From IMG/VR virus record IMGVR_UViG_3300042988_000821, positions 1-34,998 of that record: a DNA stretch of 34,998 nt. The stretch is one strand, 5' to 3'. The position numbers and the translations under genes are program-made. Every line of letters starts with the position of its first letter. The stretch's first letter is position 1. The notes below the pieces were generated by a model that searched no databases, was not told the DNA's origin, and saw only the letters and a list, made by a program, of their open reading frames with translations. The stretch comes from a virus. Shown here piece by piece: positions 13,464-21,805 of the stretch.

Positions 13464-13515
13464 AAAAAACCCGCCACATTTGAGCGTGTCCCAAAGGGGC
13501 AGAGGCTTGGCGGGT
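13464..13515 (-). terminator. terminator of the late operon with long internal structure
   Basis: In minus-strand RNA, ACCCGCCA (from 13515-13508) and UGGCGGGU (13476-13469) pair and are followed by a U-tract (13469-13464) and then AUUU. The 31-nt internal segment can form a CCC/GGG hairpin. The U-tract context (UUUUUUAUUU) is the same as in the twin leader terminators. Confidence 0.75.
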
Positions 13516-13526
13516 AAATTCTAAAT

Positions 13527-13594
13527 GTCACATGGCCCGATAACGTTCGGCTACCGCTTGGAGTCGGGATTTATTCGCGCCGCAATCATGTGAC
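13527..13594. ncRNA. structured element upstream of the late terminator
   Basis: GTCACATG (13527-13534) and CATGTGAC (13587-13594) form a perfect 8-bp closing stem. Inside, CCCGA (13536-13540) pairs with TCGGG (13564-13568), or alternatively CCGA with TCGG (13547-13550). At 68 nt with a 7-8 bp closing stem it superficially resembles a tRNA, but T-loop and anticodon arms are absent. It lies between the metallophosphoesterase stop and the terminator and could be a processed 3' RNA. Confidence 0.45.
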
Positions 13595-13609
13595 GAAACA
13601 AAGTATAAA

Positions 13610-15034
13610 CTACACCAAACTCTCCAACCCGGCGCGGACCATCTTCTCCGCTTCCGCGTCCCGAATTCGTGCCTTCCACACCCGCCCCTGGTAAATCATC
13701 ACCCCGTTATTGACCGCAATCGGGATGATATTCTCCGACTCATCTGTGTACTCAATGATCGCCAGCCCCTGCTGCCATTGGTCATCGCTCTTGCTCCCAG
13801 GCACAGCCCCGTCGATCCGACACACACAGCCCGGACAGAACGCCGAATAGATCAGGTCACCGTCATGTGTCTTCAGCCGCCGACTCACATGCTCCCTGCG
13901 GTGGATGTGCCCAAAGATCGTTGTGAATGCGGACTTGTTGACCACAGCCTTTGCCGTGTCTCCCGGCCCGCTGCGCACCACATCCCCGTGTGCGATCAGT
14001 ACGTTCTTGTTTAGCCAGTAGCCGTTATCCGGGTAATTCGCCACATAGTCCACGTTGATCGTATGTAGCGCTAGCAGACGCGGAATGGAGAGGCTCGGCG
14101 GCAATTGCAATTCATCCACCGCCCGCAGTTTGTACGCCTGGCGCATCTGGTTCACGATCAGGTTTGGCAGCCGCGCGTCATGGTTACCCTCCAGCATGCG
14201 GATCGTTGCCGTGGGACGCGCCGCGCGGAACTGCGCTAGCCACCATGCCAGTTCCAGCAGCGCGGGCTGGGTCGTCCAGAAAAATTCAGGTTCAGGCGTG
14301 AACTTCGTGCTCCACTCACTCAGGTCCAGCATATCCCCGCCAAATGAGATGTGATCGATCTCTTCCTCCTGCGCGATCTGCAGGGCAAGGTCAAGCACCC
14401 TGCGGTCATGGAACGGGCGCAGGCTGGTTGTGTGCAGCGTCCGCCGATAACCAACCTGCGCGTCATTTACAATCAGCGCCCGCCGTACTCCGCTCTTCTT
14501 GCCGCTGCCGGCTTTTGGTAGCCTGCCCATCTCGATTGTGATCGGCTGGATCGTCGGCTCGAATGCGGTCGGGTTCTTAGACCGCAGCGGCGCCTCAATG
14601 TAAATGCTCGGGACTACGTTGATCGTTTCGATGTCCCCCGTTTTGAGCTTGATTGCTACATCCCACTTCTTGACCTTTGGGTTCACCACTTCCCACTCTG
14701 CCGGGTCGATCCCGGTCGTGCGCAGCAGCTGGTCAATGGTCTTGATCTGCCCCTCTACGTTCACCGCGCGGACCGTCGCAAAGTTCCCGTCCATCTCAAC
14801 GTCGATCTTGTCTGTATTATCAGACCCGATCAGCGCCTTGCGGTCGGTAAAGTATCTCTCTAATTGTTCAAAGTTATGGATCTTGAAATGACGCGCAAAC
14901 CCTTCCCGCAGGGTCGTCCGCTGGATTCCCAGCGCATCCGCCAGCGCGGTCAGTGTCTTGACCTCTCCACGCTGCATGACCTCTTTTGCGCGCTGTAACA
15001 GTTCCGCGTACTCGTTCTTGTCAAATCCTGCCAT
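13610..15034 (-). CDS. HTH-containing metallophosphoesterase
   Basis: A 474-aa protein. An N-terminal HTH (TLTALADALGIQRTTLREGF, about 28-47) is followed by a middle phage-type domain (LLRTTGIDPAEWEVV, about 103-117). A calcineurin-like phosphoesterase from about 185 shows DAQ (191-193, where DxH is usual), GGDMLD (232-237), GNHD (283-286), AHGD (348-351) and GHIHRREH (375-382). These two-metal enzymes cleave phosphomonoesters or diesters, often nucleic acids. The Gln at the first metal motif may change metal use. TAGGAG lies upstream of the ATG. It is the last gene of the late operon. Confidence 0.92.
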   Translation of the reverse strand: MAGFDKNEYAELLQRAKEVMQRGEVKTLTALADALGIQRTTLREGFARHFKIHNFEQLERYFTDRKALIGSDNTDKIDVEMDGNFATVRAVNVEGQIKTIDQLLRTTGIDPAEWEVVNPKVKKWDVAIKLKTGDIETINVVPSIYIEAPLRSKNPTAFEPTIQPITIEMGRLPKAGSGKKSGVRRALIVNDAQVGYRRTLHTTSLRPFHDRRVLDLALQIAQEEEIDHISFGGDMLDLSEWSTKFTPEPEFFWTTQPALLELAWWLAQFRAARPTATIRMLEGNHDARLPNLIVNQMRQAYKLRAVDELQLPPSLSIPRLLALHTINVDYVANYPDNGYWLNKNVLIAHGDVVRSGPGDTAKAVVNKSAFTTIFGHIHRREHVSRRLKTHDGDLIYSAFCPGCVCRIDGAVPGSKSDDQWQQGLAIIEYTDESENIIPIAVNNGVMIYQGRVWKARIRDAEAEKMVRAGLESLV

Positions 15035-15149
15035 GTGATCTCCTAAGACAGCCCAGGCAGGATATATATTTTTTGAACCCGCGCGGTCCGTTCATCCAGC
15101 GTGTTTTTGTGCTTGCCATCTTGCGCCCGCACAATTCGCAGCGTCTCAT
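15021..15149 (-). CDS. tiny zinc-knuckle protein (42 aa)
   Basis: The frame starts MRRCELCGRKMASTKTRWM and has a second pair CLGC near residue 31, giving a CxxC-x23-CxxC zinc site. Its ATG overlaps the upstream stop (TAATG) and its end overlaps the phosphoesterase start by 14 nt. The coupling and paired cysteines support it as real although it is very short. Function unknown. Confidence 0.65.
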   Translation of the reverse strand: MRRCELCGRKMASTKTRWMNGPRGFKKYISCLGCLRRSHGRI

Positions 15150-15526
15150 TATGGGATCTGCACCGCGTGACTTAGCGCCCATTGCCAGTAAATAAACGCC
15201 AGAATGCCGGTCGTGATCAGACTTGGCAGGATCTTGTCCGTCAGGTAATATATAAAAATCGAAAAATTATCCCGCTCTTTCCCGCGCCGGTCGGCTATTT
15301 TCTTGACCGCCTCCAGCTCCTGCCTGTTTTGCCTGCTGATCCACAACAGACTATCCTCCACGTGGCCGTTTCCAACCACGATCTCGTTCAGGCGTGTCAT
15401 CATTTTCTCAAGCGTTTCCATGCGCTTGCTCTCCACCTGGCAGATCGGCAGCGTGGAACGGTTAAGGGTGGAGGCTACCGCGTCCTCGATCATCTGCCGG
15501 ATTTCGTCGCGTTCTTCTTGTGTCAT
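15149..15526 (-). CDS. coiled-coil protein with C-terminal membrane anchor, possible lysis accessory
   Basis: A 125-aa protein. Helical acidic N-terminus (EERDEIRQMIEDAVAS), a coiled-coil middle (RMETLEKMMTRLNEIV; RQNRQELEAVKKIADRR) and one C-terminal transmembrane segment (ILPSLITTGILAFIYWQWAL). The topology resembles XhlA-type holin partners, and the GH25 lysozyme gene lies directly upstream, so a lysis role is likely but not proven. Only one hydrophobic helix is present. Confidence 0.72.
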   Translation of the reverse strand: MTQEERDEIRQMIEDAVASTLNRSTLPICQVESKRMETLEKMMTRLNEIVVGNGHVEDSLLWISRQNRQELEAVKKIADRRGKERDNFSIFIYYLTDKILPSLITTGILAFIYWQWALSHAVQIP

Positions 15527-15535
15527 TGTCGGCTC

Positions 15536-16312
15536 CTATAAAATGGACTTCCCATCCACGATGATCTCCAGCCCCGACTCCGCGCGGACCTCGATCACAT
15601 GCCTGGCTTTTGTAACTCCCTCCACCACTGGGGGAGTGGTCGGGGGAGGGACCGGCATTCCATACTTCAATAAAAACTCATCCATCCCGCCGCGGAAATA
15701 ATTCAGATCGATGTTCTTGCTCTCAACCCCGTACAGCGCGCCATCGCCATTGTCGGTATATTGCCAGAACTCCCAGCCCTGCGCTTTCCACGGCTCCGGG
15801 ACCTTCGGCTCCGGGGTGTTGTATCCCGCGATCCACAACGGGAACTGACCGAACCAATCCAGGCTCGCCTTATTGAAGATCGCGCTCGGCGCGAACTCCA
15901 CCCAGTAGTAATAGGCCGTATAGATCATGATGCGCTTGCCCGGTGCCAGCCTCTGCAGCGCCGTCAAAAAGTCATACCAGTGTTTCCAACCCTTGTACGG
16001 GCCGTTATAGCGTTCCTCAAAATCAGCCACCAATGGCAGCTCGCCCAGGTCGCCTTTTAGCGCGGAGCTGTACATCTCCGCCTGCTTGACCGGATGCACA
16101 CGGCTGTCAAAGAACCAATACGTTCCGCGCAATAATCCCGCTTCTTTTGCGCGCTTCATATTCTCGCTCAGATCCTGATCAACCCACGCATTCTGCCCCG
16201 CGCGGATGAACACTCCAAAACTCTGCAGCCGCATCGCCTCAAAGTCGATCATGCGCGGCGTGTTGTTGTTGTCCTGGTAAAAGCTCACATCAGGTAGGAT
16301 GATTTGTGTCAT
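15536..16312 (-). CDS. GH25 lysozyme (endolysin)
   Basis: A 258-aa protein that cleaves the beta-1,4 bond between MurNAc and GlcNAc. GH25 signatures: PDVSFYQ (Asp8), FIRAGQN (35-41), GTYWFFD (63-69) and the catalytic pair VADFEE (Asp97, Glu99), then IMIYTAYYYW and WEFWQYTD. The catalytic barrel ends near 205. A proline linker (PVPPPTTPPVV) leads to a 25-residue C-terminal module with VDG, also found in the protein at 17506-17793. The start overlaps the upstream stop (ATGA). No signal peptide, so release needs a holin. Confidence 0.95.
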   Translation of the reverse strand: MTQIILPDVSFYQDNNNTPRMIDFEAMRLQSFGVFIRAGQNAWVDQDLSENMKRAKEAGLLRGTYWFFDSRVHPVKQAEMYSSALKGDLGELPLVADFEERYNGPYKGWKHWYDFLTALQRLAPGKRIMIYTAYYYWVEFAPSAIFNKASLDWFGQFPLWIAGYNTPEPKVPEPWKAQGWEFWQYTDNGDGALYGVESKNIDLNYFRGGMDEFLLKYGMPVPPPTTPPVVEGVTKARHVIEVRAESGLEIIVDGKSIL

Positions 16313-16737
16313 AAGTGCTTTATTCCTCCAACGATCATATTTCTGCAATATCGGGGCTTGGCCACTGCCGGCTCACTGATCGTTCCGGCGCCGGAAACAT
16401 TCCCGACAGGAACCATGAACGTCACCATCATCCATGCTGTGACCGACTCCCGCGGGTAGCACGTGATCAGCACCAGCCCGCCCGCCGTCGCATGTTCCTG
16501 CAAAAAGTCCTCCCACTCGTACGCGGGCGCATACGCCAGCCGGTCTTCGATCACATATTCAACGCTGCTCCCGTCTCCCATGCGGACCGTCACCCGCTCC
16601 GCCTCGTAAAAATACTGTCCCGCCAAATGGGTCGGCGCATCCACCACAAGCCCGCCGCCCCACGGAGTCACCGTCAGCCGGTCGGTCGGCATGATCACCC
16701 CGCCGATCACCAATGCGGTGAGGATCAGCGCGTTCAT
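16309..16737 (-). CDS. sortase-like secreted protein
   Basis: A 142-aa protein. It has an N-terminal membrane segment or signal peptide (MNALILTALVIGGVIM), then a domain resembling the core of sortases: His37 (APTHLAGQYF), MGDGSSVEYVIEDRLAY, and LVLITCYP with Cys93, matching the TLxTC strand. The His-Cys spacing (56) is near that of sortases. The arginine expected roughly 10-13 residues after Cys is missing; Arg96 is the only nearby one. Sortases join or cleave surface proteins. Here it sits beside the lysozyme, so wall processing is a guess. Fold assignment is from motif only. ATGA overlaps link it on both sides. Confidence 0.6.
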   Translation of the reverse strand: MNALILTALVIGGVIMPTDRLTVTPWGGGLVVDAPTHLAGQYFYEAERVTVRMGDGSSVEYVIEDRLAYAPAYEWEDFLQEHATAGGLVLITCYPRESVTAWMMVTFMVPVGNVSGAGTISEPAVAKPRYCRNMIVGGIKHL

Positions 16738-17513
16738 GGAACCACCTGCCCCGGTCCGCGCCACTCGGTGGCATAGACTTTATTCACCAGCAGCGGGACT
16801 CTCCCGGTCTGGGTAATGCCGTAGATGTCGGCTCCGACAAATTGATAGTCCAGCACGGTGTAAACAAAACCATCCTTATGAACAGTAAAGGGTGGAACTG
16901 TAAATAAGGACAGTCGGCTCTTGTGGATGTAGTGCCGGTTGCCAGCCTTGCGGATGTTCATGTGATAAACGTCCAACCCCAATCCCACTTTTTGCAAGAC
17001 TCCCTGCCGCGTTCGCGCGGTGGCCTTGAAAAATATCCAGGGAAAATTTTTGAAGTTGAACACCAGCGGGTCATACTTGCTCAAACTTTCCGACATCGGA
17101 AACGCATATATCTCATAATGAGATTCGGTTTCGCTAAGCACTCGCAGGATGTTTCCGCTGGCAGTGATGCACTCGGTGACAGGCTGCGGGTCTGCGCCGC
17201 TTGCCAGAGTGGACCCGAGCGGGTCTCCCACATACGGCCTGTTGATCCATAACATCCACGGAGTTCTCATCCACTTGCTGGCCGCCGCCGTGTGATTGTT
17301 CGCCTTATCTAAATAATCGAACATGGACGGCTCGATCTTGATCGTGCTGCCCTTGTTGTCCGTGCTGATCGGCGCATCCGCGATCGGGATGTACGCCACT
17401 TCAAGCGTTCTGTTATCAATGAACGGATCCGGGGATACATTGACCCGTCCCCAGCGCGAGCCGGGGCGCTCAACATAGACTGTCCCGTCATCAAAGCTCA
17501 TCACCCTACTCAT
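16734..17513 (-). CDS. hypothetical structural or wall-associated protein
   Basis: A 259-aa protein, predicted mostly beta (DGTVYVERPG, YEIYAFPM, FVYTVLDYQFVGADIYGITQ), without signal peptide or membrane segments. The last 60 residues resemble an SH3-like barrel. Start ATG 17513 overlaps the upstream gene; ATG 17501 is an alternative. Its position between the SH3-like protein and the sortase-like protein suggests a virion-borne wall-interacting role. Family not recognised. Confidence 0.62.
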   Translation of the reverse strand: MSRVMSFDDGTVYVERPGSRWGRVNVSPDPFIDNRTLEVAYIPIADAPISTDNKGSTIKIEPSMFDYLDKANNHTAAASKWMRTPWMLWINRPYVGDPLGSTLASGADPQPVTECITASGNILRVLSETESHYEIYAFPMSESLSKYDPLVFNFKNFPWIFFKATARTRQGVLQKVGLGLDVYHMNIRKAGNRHYIHKSRLSLFTVPPFTVHKDGFVYTVLDYQFVGADIYGITQTGRVPLLVNKVYATEWRGPGQVVP

Positions 17514-17793
17514 ACGGCAGCCCATCCACGCTGATCTGTCCCACGCTGTTAAAGCGGATTATGTGTACCGCTTCCTGCGCCGGGGGAGTCACCGGCGGCG
17601 GGGTGGTTCCGTAATTGATGATCTGCACATACTGAAAAGATGACCCGCAGTTCACCCACGTCCCATCCACACGCTTCAGCCAGGTCGTGTTCTTCTCAAT
17701 AAAATCGAACACCACCCCTTTGGGGATCAGCCCGATCTTGTTGCCGCGCATCGCGTCGAATACCGCTACTGATGTCAGAGTCTTTGCCTGCAT
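17506..17793 (-). CDS. SH3-like protein with C-terminal VDG module
   Basis: A 95-aa protein. Residues 1-60 read as one bacterial SH3 repeat (GNKIGLIPKGVVFDFIE, TWLKRVDGTWV). A proline linker (TTPPPVTPPAQE) leads to VHIIRFNSVGQISVDG, which aligns with the lysozyme C-terminus (RHVIEVRAESGLEIIVDG). The shared tail suggests a common docking site on the wall or virion. AAAGG lies upstream of ATG 17793. An AT-rich 45-nt gap precedes it. Confidence 0.72.
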   Translation of the reverse strand: MQAKTLTSVAVFDAMRGNKIGLIPKGVVFDFIEKNTTWLKRVDGTWVNCGSSFQYVQIINYGTTPPPVTPPAQEAVHIIRFNSVGQISVDGLPYE

Positions 17794-17838
17794 AGGTAAC
17801 CTTTTTATTTTTTTCTAAATAGGAAAATTTAATTAATT

Positions 17839-18843
17839 CTAAATTTCCATAAATCCACCGAAACGGAAAGTTGCTGTTCCCGAATTGTTGAAGTTTGATA
17901 AATCGTATCTATACACTTGAAATAGTGTAGGAGTTATGGCGCTTGTAAATGCAATGCACATGCCTTGAGGACCAGAAGCCCATCCCATACCGAATAAAGG
18001 TGGAGTTGCAACTGGTTGTGCGCTATTAAAAGGTGCTGTAAACGCCATACTTGTTGATGCTGTCCCGCCTAAAGTTCCTGTACAAGAATATTCAGCATAC
18101 ATAATATTCCCAACAAACTTATACTTTGAGAAATAAGTAGTAACAACCGAATAAGTAAGCGCACCGCCTGGTGTTATAGTTGGTGTCCAAGTAAGCCAGC
18201 GAGTTTCATTGATCGGCCTTTGAATCAAGTTTGCGCTGGTAAAAGTTGGGACTGTCCACGTATAACTTGCACCCGCTGATAGTGTTGCCGCAAACCTGCC
18301 TATATTGACATAATTGTCCCCAGCAGCTGCATTGGTGATCGTGGAAATACCAGCATACTTTTCATTTGTAGTGGTTGTTGAAAAATCGCTGTACAACGTG
18401 GCATACGAGATGCGTGAAAACCCGACAACTACGCCATCCGTTGCGTTATATCCAAGATAAACAAAATAATCAATTTCCTTGGCAGCGAGTTCAGAGCTTC
18501 CAGCATTGCACCAGTTCGTTCCTGCGTTTTTTGTGACAGATAATGCGGCAGTGATTTTCCGAACTGTGCCATTGATACGCACATACACAGGTGATGTCGT
18601 GGAAGGATTTGCATCTGCCAGCGTCTTGATCGCCACGGTCAGGTTGCTCGAAGTAACACTCACGGCAATTTTTCCGTTCATCAATGCGCCTTCGCCAATC
18701 CACGATAAACCGTTCACCCCTAATAAGGTTTCAATGGCTGCAACTTCATCCTGCAGATCGTTGACATCTGCGGAAGTAACTTGCGTAATAAGATCCGTCT
18801 TTGTCGTAAAAGTTTTCACACTGTTTGGAAAAGAAGCGGTCAT
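17839..18843 (-). CDS. tail fibre / receptor-binding protein
   Basis: A 334-aa protein. The N-terminal helix (DLITQVTSADVNDLQDEVAAIETLLG) is the type that attaches fibre proteins to the tail tip. It is followed by a Ser/Thr/Gly-rich beta-structured body (TLSAGASYTWTVPTF, NETRWLTWTPTITPGGALTY) and a terminal knob (ATFRFGGFMEI). TLTWTP..TP-type segments are common in fibre tips. Composition is clearly AT-richer than neighbours, as expected for a recently acquired host-range gene. AAGGAG precedes the ATG; coupled by ATGA. Confidence 0.8.
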   Translation of the reverse strand: MTASFPNSVKTFTTKTDLITQVTSADVNDLQDEVAAIETLLGVNGLSWIGEGALMNGKIAVSVTSSNLTVAIKTLADANPSTTSPVYVRINGTVRKITAALSVTKNAGTNWCNAGSSELAAKEIDYFVYLGYNATDGVVVGFSRISYATLYSDFSTTTTNEKYAGISTITNAAAGDNYVNIGRFAATLSAGASYTWTVPTFTSANLIQRPINETRWLTWTPTITPGGALTYSVVTTYFSKYKFVGNIMYAEYSCTGTLGGTASTSMAFTAPFNSAQPVATPPLFGMGWASGPQGMCIAFTSAITPTLFQVYRYDLSNFNNSGTATFRFGGFMEI

Positions 18844-19268
18844 TCTATGTTCTCCTTATAAAACTCTTGCAATATCGGCGGGATCGCATCTGTATTCCCG
18901 CCCGCTATTTCGTAGATCGTGGCATACACTTCCCGTAGCGCATGGTCCTGTTCCATCAAAAGGCTGACAATCTTCTGTGCCTGCTCGCTTCCCGGTTCAA
19001 GTATCAAATACACCTTGAGGGCGGTTTTGTATTGCAGGCTTTCGCTGATCCATCCGTTCTGATCGTCCAGCCTGTGCCCCTGCTCGTGAATACAGGCTGC
19101 TTCCGTCCTGCAGTAATACAATCCGCTCCAGGTGTTATAGGCACCGTTTGCCCCGGCTGGCGGAATGGGAAGCAGCCATAGCCCGACAAGAACTACGGCG
19201 TACCAATGGCGAGCCAGCCAATGGTTGCATTTCCATAGGTGACTGCGTTTCCGCTGTAATTGACCCAT
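18840..19268 (-). CDS. secreted HExxH zinc-metallopeptidase-like protein
   Basis: A 142-aa protein. A basic N-terminus, a hydrophobic export segment (WYAVVLVGLWLLPIPPAGA, 22-40), then CIHEQGHRLDD with the zincin motif HEQGH (His61, Glu62, His65) and helices with a possible third ligand (YATIYEIAGG). Zincins hydrolyse peptides using zinc. Among fibre genes it could trim surface layers or a virion protein. It overlaps the previous gene by 76 nt; the start ATG 19268 has CAGGA 8 nt upstream. Short for a protease, so activity is uncertain. Confidence 0.62.
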   Translation of the reverse strand: MGQLQRKRSHLWKCNHWLARHWYAVVLVGLWLLPIPPAGANGAYNTWSGLYYCRTEAACIHEQGHRLDDQNGWISESLQYKTALKVYLILEPGSEQAQKIVSLLMEQDHALREVYATIYEIAGGNTDAIPPILQEFYKENIE

Positions 19269-19774
19269 AAACGAAATCCTGCTGTTGTGATGTTGGTAAT
19301 GCCGATTGAGTCGAATACATTACTGGCGCTGTAGGCGTACATATTTCCTGCAATGATGAACGGTTTGGCGCTGAATGCCACTGGAAATGTCACATCCAGG
19401 TATCCGCTGGCATTTGGGGATGTCCCGCTCATAACAACTGTATTCACGCCGATCTCAACTTTTTGGTTGGTCGGTGTATAGGTTGTCGTTCCTGCCGTAT
19501 TCCAATCCGTTGCGCTGCCTCCCTGCCTGGATGCCACGCTCAGTAATTCCAAAACCGCCTTCCAGCTCGGAACGCCCGCACTGGTATTTTTCAGAACGCT
19601 GTCCACGCTGGGTTTGGCCAGTCGTGTCTTTGCTGTGGCAGAGCTGTAATAATCAATATCGCCTGCCGCCGATCCGACCCATAGCGCCGCAAAATTGTCC
19701 TTTATATACTGATTGTGATTGGCGGCGCTCCATACATCTCCCGTCGCCACTGTCGGTACACTTGTAAATGCCAT
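19193..19774 (-). CDS. tail fibre tip protein with lectin-like domain
   Basis: A 193-aa protein. The N-terminal part (TVATGDVWSAANHNQYIKDNFAALW) resembles fibre base domains. The C-terminal half matches the gp53-like / H-type lectin pattern of phage fibres: VTFPVAFSAKPFIIAG, then TTAGFRLWVNY and a final IGWLAIG strand. It would bind host glycans. Start ATG 19774 overlaps the upstream stop (TGATG). Confidence 0.82.
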   Translation of the reverse strand: MAFTSVPTVATGDVWSAANHNQYIKDNFAALWVGSAAGDIDYYSSATAKTRLAKPSVDSVLKNTSAGVPSWKAVLELLSVASRQGGSATDWNTAGTTTYTPTNQKVEIGVNTVVMSGTSPNASGYLDVTFPVAFSAKPFIIAGNMYAYSASNVFDSIGITNITTAGFRLWVNYSGNAVTYGNATIGWLAIGTP

Positions 19775-20274
19775 CACTCACCTCCAAAAAGGCTATTCAT
19801 TACCATAGCCTTTTGATCTTTCAGGTCCTGCACACTTTCCCCAACTCTCCACTCCCGCCCCAGCAGCAGGTTGTCAGGCTTCGCCTGGATCACCCTCTCA
19901 GTCTCGCTTCTTCCGCCGCGCATGTGTATCTTTCTGGTCAACAGTTCCTGCTCGATCTCGGATTTATTCTCAGGAAACATCACGTCACGCCCATCCCCGT
20001 TGTGTTCCTGGTTTCCGCAATTCCTGCAAAAGAACGGTATATTCTCGGCCACCCATTCCGCATTGCCGCACTCACAATCGGCAAGCCAGCGGCCACGCTC
20101 CACATAAGCCAGCACAGGATCTTTTTTTGTGGTATTGCCTTCCCAGGCAAACGCAACGATCACTCCACCCCGCCGCGGCGCCCGCAGGTGATAGTTTTGC
20201 AGTCTGTCCTTAGCATCGGTAAATCCTTCATCCTTTGCCTTGTCATTTGCATCGAAAATCTTGTCTGCTTTCAT
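19774..20274 (-). CDS. zinc-ribbon protein of the tail module
   Basis: A 166-aa protein. TAGGAG lies just before ATG 20274. The central zinc ribbon reads CECGNAEWV and FFCRNCGN. The N-terminal part is charged and helical and the C-terminus has EIEQELLTRKIHMRGG. No enzyme motif. Sitting between tail tip and fibre genes, it may be a small structural or assembly protein; family unknown. Confidence 0.7.
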   Translation of the reverse strand: MKADKIFDANDKAKDEGFTDAKDRLQNYHLRAPRRGGVIVAFAWEGNTTKKDPVLAYVERGRWLADCECGNAEWVAENIPFFCRNCGNQEHNGDGRDVMFPENKSEIEQELLTRKIHMRGGRSETERVIQAKPDNLLLGREWRVGESVQDLKDQKAMVMNSLFGGE

Positions 20275-20281
20275 AAAACTC

Positions 20282-21805
20282 CTAAAATGCAAAAATCGAA
20301 CTGATCCCCAGCTCGGTCGGAAATACCCAGAAGCTGGAAGGCGAGAAGTTGGGCAGTGGTTCCATTGTGAACTTGGTGCGGACCGCCTGCCCATTGGAGG
20401 CGATCCAGCTATGCTCGATCATTCCAATCTTGTAATCAGCGTCGATCTCAAGTGAATTGACCGTCAACGCAACAGTGTCCTGCAGATCAAATGCGAACTG
20501 CAGATCAGGCCGCGACTCCATGATCACGGTCGGGAAGATCTGTGCGTTTTGCAGCCACGACAAAAGATAATTGGCAAACTCGCTCGCGGTGTTATCGGTC
20601 TGTACCCATAACAGGTCCATCACCAGCGCGCGGTCTGCGTTCCCGCTTTCCTGAATGATCCTGACTTCATTCGGCGCGGCAATGGCCTCTCCCCGCACCT
20701 GCAGCAATGTGATATATCCCGTCTGACTCGGGTGGATGTTGGTCAGCACCATCTTTGCCGTGGTTCCAAAGTCGGTAAACATAATGGAAAGGTACGATGT
20801 CAAATCCGTTCCTGCCCCGCTTGGGTCGCTGTTCATCGTGTAATCGGTGGTGGCCACTGGCGTTACAACATTGGCCGCAGGTACAGGAGACTCTCCCCCA
20901 TAAGCGTAGGTGGCAAAGATCGTCAGGCTGTCACCCGCCGCTAAACTATTTATGTTCGTTGCGCTCCACAATGCTCCAAGCGTCTGCGAGCTGCGCGGGT
21001 GGATCGTGATCTTGATCTTGTTGCGCTGCACCTCCCACGGCTGCGGGATGGTGATCTCCTTCAAAATATCGGAAGATGTGATCGTATAGGTCGGGTCCGC
21101 CGCCTGATGCCTGGAATAATATTTTGCGGTTCCGTCCGCGGCATGAAAGAACGTCCCCAGTTCACTGTCTGCGATCTTGGATATTTGCAGCAGGGCCTTT
21201 CCATCTGCCCACCAATACGGCGGCGCATCTGTAATGCTGTCAATGGCTCTTGACCACTGCGCAGGCCATCCTGCAGCGGTCAACACCAGGTCCAGCGCGT
21301 CATCCAGCCCAATGCTTTGCTGTAATGAGATCGATATGTCGGCGTTTGCCAGTAAAGAAATCCCGTCCTCCGCCCGAATCACAACGATTCGATCAGTTCC
21401 GCCCCCTGGCTGAATGTCCACGATCTTTCCGTAAAAGACAGGATATTCAGACCCCGCGCTTCCGTTCTTTACTTTGATGCGGATCAGTTTCCCAGGCTCA
21501 ATATATCCATACAGGGGTGAGCTGGTGTTGTACGGGTTGTATCGTTCATCGTAATTATCCAGAGTGATGGTGCACAAACCTGTGCGCATTTTTTCAAATC
21601 CCTGCGCAACACCTCCGCTGGAAATTGATAACAGGTTATCTCGCCCGCGCTTGGAATAAAACGCCAGCGTGCGATCGCCTTCGTTCGACCCGTCAAAAAT
21701 ACCATCCCCGTCCCAGTCCACCTCAATGGACCATAACAGGTCGGTCGTGACGGTCGCTCCATACAGGGTTCCGTCTCCGTAGCGAAAAGTTTTATACCTA
21801 GCCAC
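20282..21805 (-). CDS. tail tip / distal tail protein
   Basis: A 507-aa protein. GTG 21805 is taken as start because GGGGGG precedes it, overlapping the tape-measure end by 8 nt. The N-terminal region has LWSIEVDWDGDGIFDGSNEG (calcium-type acidic loop), TITLDNYDERYNPYN and IEPGKLIRIKV, typical of distal tail proteins. The middle contains fold segments FYGKIVDIQPG and GISLLANADI, like the hub domains of tail-tip proteins. The C-terminus has YKIGMIEHSWI. It would cap the tail tube and carry the fibres encoded next. Confidence 0.82.
   Translation of the reverse strand: MARYKTFRYGDGTLYGATVTTDLLWSIEVDWDGDGIFDGSNEGDRTLAFYSKRGRDNLLSISSGGVAQGFEKMRTGLCTITLDNYDERYNPYNTSSPLYGYIEPGKLIRIKVKNGSAGSEYPVFYGKIVDIQPGGGTDRIVVIRAEDGISLLANADISISLQQSIGLDDALDLVLTAAGWPAQWSRAIDSITDAPPYWWADGKALLQISKIADSELGTFFHAADGTAKYYSRHQAADPTYTITSSDILKEITIPQPWEVQRNKIKITIHPRSSQTLGALWSATNINSLAAGDSLTIFATYAYGGESPVPAANVVTPVATTDYTMNSDPSGAGTDLTSYLSIMFTDFGTTAKMVLTNIHPSQTGYITLLQVRGEAIAAPNEVRIIQESGNADRALVMDLLWVQTDNTASEFANYLLSWLQNAQIFPTVIMESRPDLQFAFDLQDTVALTVNSLEIDADYKIGMIEHSWIASNGQAVRTKFTMEPLPNFSPSSFWVFPTELGISSIFAF

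Noticed and set aside
13527-13594. tRNA on either strand
   Set aside because: The length and closing stem are suggestive, but no T-loop GTTCRA and no anticodon stem of 5 bp can be formed.
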